Positions 52,867 through 64,000 of a DNA stretch of 64,000 nucleotides are shown piece after piece. Location of the stretch: positions 1-64,000 of the forward strand of contig QPFY01000015.1 of assembly GCA_003665825.1 (NCBI GenBank). Direction: 5' to 3'. Made by a program: the position numbers and the translations under genes. The DNA comes from Microbotryum silenes-acaulis. Lineage: Eukaryota; Basidiomycota; Microbotryomycetes; Microbotryales; Microbotryaceae. How positions within the stretch are numbered: the stretch's first letter is position 1; each line of letters opens with the position of its first letter. A model generated the notes under the pieces. That model was not told the origin of the DNA, searched no databases, and saw nothing but the letters and a program-made list of their open reading frames with translations.

Positions 52867-54623
52867 CAGCCGCGGGTCGGCTCGGGCTAGAATCGCCCTT
52901 AAACCACTCAAGCTTCGCGTCTCAATCCGCGACTACCTCGGCCCGCAGACGGCCGTGTGCACCCACTGCAAGGCTCGACACTGCGAAAGGATGTAGTCGA
53001 CCGGACACTTCAGCACGTGCTGCTCGCAGGGCAAGGTGTAGCTGCCTCCCCCTCCCCAGCCCAATCCCAAGTATCGAAATCTACTTGAAGGCTCGGATAG
53101 CGGTCAGTTGCTCCGTCCAACAACATCTGTCTGCAGTAGGCCCACATGCTGAACTGTGCGATCCACCTACATAGAAGCTAAAATATTCCGCGAGAACTCC
53201 CGGTCCTACAACAACGCGCTGCCTTTCACGTCGCTCGCTGCTCACTTCGACCAGACACGACTGGGCACTCTAGGACCCCCCGTGTTTCGCGTGTTCGGTC
53301 GCCTCTATCATCGACTTGACGCCCTGATCCCTGCCGTGAATCAACGCCCAGCCTTTGCTCAGACATGGCTCATCGACCCGGCCGAGGCCAACACACGACT
53401 TGGACCCGACGGCGCAGAGAGTTGCATACAAAGATCAACGTTGACCAAGCTCAAGTCCATGTTACGTACCGGCAATTGCTTTGTGAAGGAGTTCGCATCG
53501 GCCAAAGCTCGCGCAGGTTGGGATACGGCCAAAGAGTGGGTCCTGCGCCTCTACCTACCACCAGGCCGAGACCGACCCAGCCACAACCTTCCTACGTCAA
53601 GCACGGAAATGGCGATGCCTATCTGCGATTCCGACACTAATACGGGAGATCGTGGACCGCAAGACCTTATTCTCCCGGTGCACGGTGATCGATGTCCCGA
53701 TGGTCGGCCCAAGTACCAAATCGTTAGCTCGCTCCATCCGTCTGCAATGCCTCTCCGGTAGCCACTACTCTTCCCCGCGGGGGCAGATGGCTTCCACCCC
53801 AACATTCCTCTTTGCGGGTTCAACCAAGCTGGGCCGCCGATCGCCAGAAACCGAGAGCAGATCGGTAATGGTGTCCAATTGCGCGAGCTACTTGCCGGTC
53901 TTGGTCCGAACGAAGAAGACGTAGAGGAGGACGATGAGGATGAAGACGGCAAAGAAGGGGACGAAGAGGATGGTAATGGTGAACGTAAGCGTCTTCGGCT
54001 CTTTCTCACATGTTCCTTTCTGTTGAGACGCAAGCACAGACTGACATAGAATGTCCCAACATCTAGGAGGAAGGTCAAGGAGAAGGGTTCGAGGTGGATC
54101 AACCCGAGTCTCGCGTTCCCAGTTCTTTGCATATTACTTGCACGAACGTGACGCCTACTTCTCAATTCCGCATGCCACCCAGCGTCTCTTCCTCGAGTTC
54201 CTCATCGACGGATACCCCCAGGTCGAGACCGATCGACTCAAGTATATCCGGTTTCATCAAGAAACTCTACGCCTCACCACGGCGCAAGGCATCACCGACG
54301 CTGTTGCTAACGGCTTGACCCCGGACCAGATTGGACGTTCGGTAATTTTGGGCTCAACGTTCAAAAATAGCCCGCGCGAGATCACGCAGCGTTACCAAGA
54401 TGTGATGGCGTGCGTCGTCAAATATGGAAAGCCTTCGCTGTTCATCACGGTGACGTGCAACCCCGAATGGCCGGAAATCAGGGCTGCACTGGGGCCGAAC
54501 GACCAAGTATGCAACCGACCAGATCTCATGGCACGACTGTTTGAAGCCAAGTTGCACCGACTCGCGCCAACGTTTTTGGCAACAAGCAACGGGCAGGCTG
54601 TTTTGGCGATGAATGAAGGATGA
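52867..54623 (+). pseudogene. Helitron Rep/helicase protein, N-terminal part, disabled
   Basis: The order matches the N-terminus of Helitron proteins: IRDYLGPQTAVCTHCKARHC (about 52928-52987), then FRENSRSYNNALPFTSL and PPVFRVFGRLYHR (53190-53320). An acidic linker follows, then the Helitron helicase-like domain with QFFAYYLHERDAYF and KPSLFITVTCNPEWPEI (54100-54480). In-frame TAG codons stand at 53039-53041 and at 53759-53761 (where relatives have a Tyr before PLLFP). Candidate introns lie at about 53110-53173 and 53984-54050. The protein ends at 54623 before the HUH nuclease motif; the nuclease and helicase are absent. It cannot act as a rolling-circle transposase. Confidence 0.75.
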
Positions 54624-54723
54624 ATGGATTTTGTTTCTTTGCTGTACTTCGTATGGTGTTTTCTTAACCTCTGCGCTGAAATCATGTAGACTGTTGATTA
54701 TCCTGCTATTTGCATTTCATTCT

Positions 54724-54750
54724 CCCGTTAATTTAACGGGCTCCCACTGG
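54724..54750 (+). mobile_element. Candidate Helitron 3' terminus (hairpin plus CTGG)
   Basis: The hairpin CCCGTT-AATTT-AACGGG (54724-54740) is followed six bases later by CTGG, ending at 54750, and then T. A short hairpin just upstream of CTRR, with insertion before T, is the usual Helitron 3' end. It lies 127 bp after the truncated coding frame, so the element would be an internally deleted derivative. Confidence 0.45.
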
Positions 54751-54956
54751 TAGTCCCTAATAAATATTTCTCAATCGTCAATAGTTCCCAATGCTGTGGG
54801 CGGAAATCAAGCTTTGAAAGTCCCTAAAAGCCTTTAACCTTGCTATTGGTAAAAGATGTGTGTTATTACCTACCTTATCTGATATTGAAGGGGCCCAGGT
54901 TCAATCGGCGCCGTTCCGCTTCACTTCATTCTGACATTCGAGCATAACACGACAAC

Positions 54957-55172
54957 ATGATACCACGTTTGTTTCTCGATGAGGACCAGGACTACCAGTT
55001 GAACGACGATGACTTCGATCGATTATTGCCGCTCACCAACACGACGATCGCCGAGCTCCTCGCCTTCGATGTCCCTGCCGCCGACGCGGATCTCACTTCA
55101 CGCTACCCCGACGAGCGGTGGCGCGCGCGCACGGCCAAATTAAAGTCGATGAGGCCAAAACGACTAATGTGA
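54957..55172 (+). pseudogene. Orphan ORF fragment
   Basis: 71 codons from ATG 54957 (MIPRLFLDEDQDYQLNDDDF ... LPLTNTTIAELLAF). It is acidic and well-formed at the start, but its tail runs into repeat V at about 55150 and stops. Probably the first exon of a gene or transposon whose remainder was replaced by the repeat. No domain is recognised. Confidence 0.4.
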
Positions 55173-55460
55173 TAGAGTGTGGTTGGGTATGTTTAAAAGC
55201 ACGATGCAGGATAGCACAAATTAAGCGTATACACGCCAATTGTAAACGTGACAAAGTCGCCATAAACTTATCGCCGTCTACAAGCCCTCGAGTCTGCCGA
55301 GCCTCGAAGTGGATGTCTGTTTCGGAGATCGTCAGCATTCTCGGCCTGCGTCTTAGATGCCAAATGGAGCAGGATCGTGCCGGACAGCGCGCGAGAGCAG
55401 CTGGGGGACGATTTGGTATCTGGTATTTGGGAAGTGCTCTTGTATATAGTGCATCCGCTC
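55150..55460 (+). repeat. Dispersed repeat V, longest copy
   Basis: The left half matches 8976-9170 and the right half matches 15085-15300 in inverted orientation. It ends about 6 bp before the stop codon of the YME2-like gene and marks the inner limit of subtelomeric sequence in this window. Confidence 0.7.
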
Positions 55461-55465
55461 AAAGC

Positions 55466-58011
55466 TCATACTAATCGAGCATCCTCTTCCTCGTCGACAC
55501 TCGGCTTCGTTGCCCCCACTTCCCCAACGCCACTTTCACCACCATCGCTATCTGCATCCGGCTTGTCGTGCTCCTTGCGATACTCGCTCACTTGAAGTCG
55601 TACTGTGCGCAATAGGATTCTCCCCTGAATCAGTACAGATTCACACGAACTTTTGACCCTCAGGCCCCAACCTCCCAACTCACAGAAGCCTCCCAAATCC
55701 GCATCATCCTTCTTGACCGTCAACTCGGCCGTCCTATGCAAACTCTCGATCTGATCGACACGATCCCTGACATCCTGCAGATCCTGATCGAACCCTTCCT
55801 CCTTGGCGATCCTCCGAAACACCGTCAGCATCATTCTCGAATCGGGGCGAACTTGGTGATGCGAGTTAATGTTGACGATGTTGTGGCGGTCGTGGTCGAT
55901 CAAATAGTCCGGGCGGGTCATGATGACCCTTGCTTCGCGATAGGAGACAAAGGGATCCATCTCTGGGGTCAGGGAATTAACGAGATCGTCCTCGAGCTGC
56001 TGTCCGAGCGTCTCTTCCTCCTCCTTCATGGCCGTTCCTTCCAGCGCCTCCTCGGTCCCAAGTGAAGGAACGACCGAGTTGATCGTATTCCGATTCAAGA
56101 GCGGTTCAGCCTCTTCGGCCATCTTGGCGAAATGTTGGAAGAGCAGCATCGAACACGACGAGACTTTTTGCTCGTCCATCACATCGTCGTCGCTGTAGGA
56201 GAGGCACAAAGTGGATCAATTCGCGAGATTCCCTCCTCGGGTCCACCGATCCCTGACGTACTGATCCGGGATTAAACCCAATCGATGATGCAACCATTCC
56301 TTTTCCTGCTCAATCATTTCCTCCGCGGCTTCGAGCATGTCCTTCCGCCTCGCCACACGATTGAGGTAACTCAACCTCCCGCCAATCAGATCCCAAATTC
56401 TCCAGCTCTCTCGCCACCCCACTTCACCATCTTCAGGGAATGCCTTTTCGTGCGTGCCCCTCAAGAAAGTGTGCGTCTCTAGAGGTGTAAGATCACGAAT
56501 CGAAAGGACGTGCATCCTCGAGGCGTTCTTCTTGAGGTGGCGATAGACGTGAAAGTCATCGGACGAGAAGATGACGGTGCACACCCCCGCTTGGGACCAC
56601 GATTCAGCGCGCTGTTGGAGCATGTGAAGTAGGGCATGCCCTTCAGGGTCGTCGTGTACGAAATGAATGTTATTGAAGACGAGGACCATGGGTCGACCTC
56701 GGTCTTTGCGGAACGAGATCGCGACCTGTGGCATGATACCTCTCACCCAATCATCAGCACGTTTCACCAGATCAACTCGGAGCTGCGTGTGTCATCAGGG
56801 CACCTTTTCCAATTTAGCCAACGCCCTTTCGATATCCAAACACGGTCCGGCCTCCCTCGGATCTTTCCTCGAGAACAAGCCGGCGAACGAGTCCTCGTTG
56901 TATTCGAAATCGAGCGCCTTGCCGAGTCGGAGACGGAACACCTCGGCGTCTTCGTGCGCTTCCATCATGGCGCAGCCGTCGGCTTGGTCTGTTTGGAACA
57001 TGAAGATGACGTGGTGAGTGCGAGAATGGACACTTGTCTCGAACGAGGGACTGACTGTTGACCATGGCGTCAACGATCATGCTCGTCTTGCCGACGCCTG
57101 TTCACGGCAAGAAGAATCAGCTCCATTCCCCCCACTGGTCACCGCCTCAAGTTCGCTGCACTCACCCTTGGGCCCCATCAACAACAGATACTCGCCACTA
57201 ATCTCGCCATTGACAATCTTTTGAATGTACTCCTGTTCCTTGCGTACGACTCGACCGGGGACGAGGCCGCCTTTTTCGTCGTACACGGCCGCGGAGGCGA
57301 GGGCGAGGACGGGGTCGTATCCTTTCGCAAAGGCGCGTCGCATCTTGCGGTAGGCTTCCCATTTGTACCTTTGGGACCATGTGCGCAAGTGGGGTCAGCT
57401 GGGCGTTACGGGCGCGACGTCGGTAGATGGTGGGGGGGCGCCCGAGCTCACACCGATCTCGGAGATCTAAGACGCAGTACTCACCACTTGTGATAGCACA
57501 ACCCAGCGACAGCAAGCAATATGATCCCTGTTGTCGGTTTAAATTGGTGCCAGATCAGCACACTTTCGTTTGCTCGTCGCTGAAGCCGGAGCCGGACCGA
57601 CCGACCTGCTCCCGTCGCGGCGGCACTCTCCAATCCACTGGTCCAACTCTTTCCATTCCCAGTTCCTTTACCAGTTCCTTTACCCTTCCCGCTCGCCGGT
57701 CCCTTTCCTCCGTTCCCTCCCCCTCCCTCTCCGCCAGCAGGACGAGGAGCCGAGGAGTTTCCCCCACTTTGGGGTTCTTCCTCGGGGTCGTCACGGAGGT
57801 CAAAGTTGTTTTGCGAACCGATTTGAGGTCCTGCTTGGATGAAGGATTGGGGGGCTAGTGGTGTGGGTGTAGAGTGGTAGGTGCGCATGGGGGCGAACCT
57901 ATTCGGACGTGGGCTGAAGGCGCAGAGGACCCACGACGGCCGAATCGTCGTGGAGCGGGACGAGAGCAGCAGAGCGCGTGCAGGGATGTGGTTGGCACAT
58001 CGCACCTTCAT
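55466..58011 (-). CDS. YME2: YME2/RNA12-like mitochondrial inner-membrane AAA protein
   Basis: A predicted 715-residue protein. Exons on the minus strand: 58011-57485, 57368-57166, 57097-57056, 56988-56804, 56725-56262 and 56192-55466; introns 116, 68, 67, 78 and 69 nt. An Arg-rich mitochondrial presequence is followed by a Gly/Ser/Lys-rich stretch. One membrane segment comes next (TTGIILLAVAGLCYHKW, about 160-176), then the RNA12 domain facing the intermembrane space. The domain has the conserved lead RRAFAKGYDPVLAL, a Walker A loop GPKGVGKT (about 241-248), ADGCAMMEAHEDAEVFRLRL, DPREAGPCLDIERALAKLEK, VLVFNNIHFVHDD (Walker B region), FSSDDF, and IPDHDDDVMDEQK near the end. Fungal YME2 is involved in mitochondrial nucleoid and mtDNA maintenance. 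No RNA-recognition domain is visible before the membrane segment, unlike yeast YME2. A further short intron near 55625-55683 is possible but unproven. Confidence 0.9.
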
Positions 58012-58531
58012 CTCCGGTTGCCGAGTTTGAGTGATAGCGCGGCGTTACACGCCCGGGAGTATCGGAGTGAGTCGGAGCAGATTTGTGGTGGATTCGTTTC
58101 CTGTTTCCTGTTTCCCTTGGCGCGCTTCCCCGGTCGAGTGACGTGGCCAGACGTGGCCCAGCGTGACCCGCTCGTGGCCCGTGCGCGCGCCTGAGAAACC
58201 GATTATCCCGCGGTCATTGGCGGCATTAGCTTTCGTTTGCAATGGAATGGAAGGGTCCGCTCTCTTGCACTCGGGCTCGGAGTCGCAGATCGCCGCCCAT
58301 CTTCGTCCTCGTCCTCGTCCTCGTCCTCGTCGCAGTGTCCGTTCTCCTCTTGCCGTGCCGGCGGTCAAGCTAGCCTCTGTGCGCCACCTCGTACCAGTGC
58401 AAGTCGACATCGCGCACCTCGTCCCTCGTTCGTGCTCGACGGACGTGGTCGGACGCGCCGTGAGCCCCTTTTCGGCCGAGTTGCCCATCCCCTCTGCGGA
58501 CCTAGTACTCCGTCCAAAGACGTGCTCGACC
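58012..58531. promoter_or_regulatory. Shared upstream region of the YME2-like and PMR1-like genes
   Basis: These two genes are divergent, with start codons about 520 bp apart. The interval contains a GTCCTCGTCCTC run (about 58303-58330) and in-frame ATGs for the ATPase at 58163 and 58250. No TATA box or specific site can be assigned. It is treated here as a bidirectional promoter plus 5' UTRs. Confidence 0.4.
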
Positions 58532-62066
<3,535 letters not shown>

Positions 62067-62293
62067 GAGTGGGTGGTTCTAGGGTCGTTTTCGGGGTTTT
62101 AGGATGACTGAAACTATATGGATCGGAAAGTTCGTGCTTGACCATCTCGAGAGAGACAATCTTGCTCGTTCGTCACACAACGTCCGCGGGCGACTCGGTT
62201 ATCATCCGAGCCGAAGCCGAGCCGCGCGCCCATGGAGCCCACCGCCGACCTCCTCCCCTTTCTCCCTTCCCACCAATCAACCGACCGCGCACC

Positions 62294-63749
62294 ATGTCGA
62301 CCGCACCCAATCCCGCGGACCCTAACTCGTTCAACCACCGCTTCGTGCGGATCCCCACGACCAAACACGTGTACCACGTCGTCGACCAAGCTCCTCTCCA
62401 TCACCGCGGCGACCTCGCCGATGCGCCGACCTTGTTGCTGTGTCATGGTTTTCCCGACTTGTGGTTCGGATGGAGGTATCGTGAGTTTGGCTTCTACCTG
62501 GGTGATACCGGGGGTGGGAGAGAGTAGAATGTGCGGTATGGCTGACGTGATTAGCTCCCCCGCATGTGCTTCCCCGCATTGACACCTTGCCTCGACTCCT
62601 TCGCAACAACTACGGCGTACCGTCGCCGCCTCGCCCCATCACTGCAACACACATCCGAACAGAGATCCACGCCTTCGCCGCTCGAGGTTGGCGCGTGATC
62701 TGCCCTTCCCAACTCGGTTACGGCCTCTCTTCCTCCCCCTCGGACCCTTCCCACTACTCGTACAAAACGGTCGCCTACGACCTGAATCTCCTATTGAACG
62801 AACTCGGCGTCCCTGGACAAGTGATCGTACTAGGCCACGACTGGGGAGGTATGATCGCTTGGCGTTTCACAAACTACTTCCCTCACCGAGTCAAAGCGAT
62901 CGCTTCCGTCTGTACGCCTTACCAATCCCCCGCTAATTCAAAAACCCCGACCATCTCGGATGAAGAATTGATTCGCAAATACCGACCCAATTTTGGTTAT
63001 CAACTCGCATTCAAGAAACCCGAGATGTCGACCAAGTTGGATCAAGTTGGTGATTTGTTTTTAGAACCGATGCATTCGGCGAGATTCAGACGTCGACCCA
63101 AGGAGGCTAAACCCGAGGGAAGCGAGATGGGCTCTTGGGTTCAGGAGGGTAGGTTGGAGAAGAGCGTCGATAGGCAGATCGAACAACGTCGTCAGGGTAA
63201 ATTACCCAAACCTGATCCCGAACCAGTGAGTGACTCCGAGATAGCGCTAGACTCAGCTGGAATAGAATAGCTGACTCCCTTTCCCCTTTCCCCTTCTCAG
63301 GAACTCGATTTCTACCTCTCGACCTACTCTAAAACCGGTTTCGCCGGTTGTCTAAACTGGTACAAGACGCGTTCCATAAACCAACTTGAAGAAGTCGCCT
63401 CGAACCTATCCCCAACTTTCCCGTCCCACATCCCGGCCCTCCAATTACCCGCAGCGTTGGACGCGGCCTTGCCTCCCGAGATGTGTCTCGCCCCCGCCGT
63501 ACTCAAGTGTTTCCCAGGGGGGAATCTGGACGTGAGGGTGCTCCAGACGGCGGATCATTGGTGTTTATCCGTACGTGATCAGCTTTCTTTCCGCTGTTCC
63601 GGATGAAGTAATACTGAAGGGTTCGTAAATCGTCACGTGTACAGGACGAGAAGGAGCGCGACAAAGTGACCGAGATCCTATGCGAATGGATCGAGATGGT
63701 CCTCGCGGGCAAGTGGAAGCCAACGGGTAACGCCGTCGCCAACCTCTAA
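62294..63749 (+). CDS. Soluble epoxide hydrolase (alpha/beta-hydrolase fold)
   Basis: A predicted 374-residue enzyme. Exons: 62294-62480, 62663-63225, 63301-63570 and 63645-63749; introns 182, 75 and 74 nt. Motifs: HGFPDLW (oxyanion loop, H51), GWRYQIHAFAARGWRVI across the first splice, SQLGYG, and the nucleophile D122 in GHDWGG. Cap-domain tyrosines lie in FYLSTYSKTGF and LNWYKT, and the catalytic His is H336 in ADHW. These are the elements of epoxide hydrolases that open epoxides to diols through an ester intermediate at the Asp. No signal peptide or peroxisomal ending is seen (C-terminus ANL), so it is probably cytosolic. Intron 1 is unusually long for this locus and contains a stretch (62555-62662) that could be read as an alternative exon. 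It lies 228 bp downstream of the PMR1 stop in the same direction. Confidence 0.9.
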
Positions 63750-64000
63750 ACTATCACGGCGAAAAAAGTATGCGTTAACCACAAAGTGGAAGACTAGTCT
63801 ACTTCGGGGGTATTACAGCGGCGTGTAGCTCAGAACGACTGAAATCCTAAGTCTCGAACCTTCTCACTCTTGTTTGAAGGTCATCTCGCCTCGAGAACCG
63901 TCCGGTGCAAAAGCAAACAGTAGTTAAATTTTGGAGAGCCCATATGAATCTACTGTGTACTACGAGCCATCAAAAGTAAGTCTCAATCTTTCCTTCTATC
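63750..64000. other. 3' flank of the epoxide hydrolase; nothing recognised
   Basis: AT-richer than its surroundings. No frame, RNA gene or clear terminator is identified up to the window end. Confidence 0.5.

Noticed and set aside
56783..56803. A 21-nt ultra-short intron in the YME2-like gene
   Set aside because: Using the next acceptor (56726) gives a normal 78-nt intron and joins ALAKLEK to VAISFRKDRG, which fits the family alignment better.
63815..63870. tRNA-like GTGTAGCTCAGA string near the window end
   Set aside because: Only the A-box-like start is present; no matching B box or cloverleaf follows.

Overview
The window is a chromosome end from a fungus, most likely a basidiomycete. 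Its first 70 bases are uninterrupted CCCTAA repeats facing the end. The genes at the far right carry several short GT-AG introns (about 66-116 nt), and the accessory genes are FunK1-type protein kinases, a family expanded in Basidiomycota. Placement within Pucciniomycotina is a guess I cannot support from this sequence alone.

Layout. (1) 1-9.2 kb: telomere, four GC-rich palindromic modules, a 23-G run, then a mosaic of diverged subtelomeric modules with no convincing gene. (2) 9.2-21.8 kb: two FunK1 kinase genes in the same orientation (A at 9.9-12.5 kb, B at 18.9-21.5 kb), separated by more copies of the subtelomeric modules, a FunK1 C-terminal fragment and a hAT-type MITE. (3) 21.8-28.7 kb: a kinase-like scrap, a 0.28-kb imperfect palindrome, a decayed transposon ORF, and another subtelomeric repeat split by a truncated Copia-like retroelement. 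(4) 28.7-37.5 kb: a 5'-truncated third kinase (C1) abutting a tyrosine-recombinase (DIRS/Ngaro-like) retrotransposon. (5) 37.5-51.9 kb: a large inverted repeat with arms of about 4.9 kb and a spacer of about 4.5 kb. Each arm carries a complete FunK1 gene (C2, C3) and two poorly understood reading frames; the spacer holds a LINE fragment, a second hAT MITE with an 8-bp target duplication, and a 1.35-kb element with 118-bp inverted ends. (6) 51.9-55.46 kb: a broken Helitron, a short orphan ORF and a subtelomeric repeat copy that stops 6 bp from the next gene. (7) 55.47-64 kb: conserved core genes, namely a YME2-like mitochondrial AAA protein, a PMR1-like Golgi Ca2+/Mn2+ ATPase and a soluble epoxide hydrolase.

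The three core genes do ordinary housekeeping or metabolic work. The interest lies in the kinases: five loci plus fragments in 40 kb, the same intron positions in all, near-identical copies on the palindrome with a mosaic pattern of variants that implies gene conversion, and an apparent intron that splits the ATG start codon (A|TG) in both diverged subfamilies (A and C). All module boundaries in the subtelomere are approximate, since they were read by eye.
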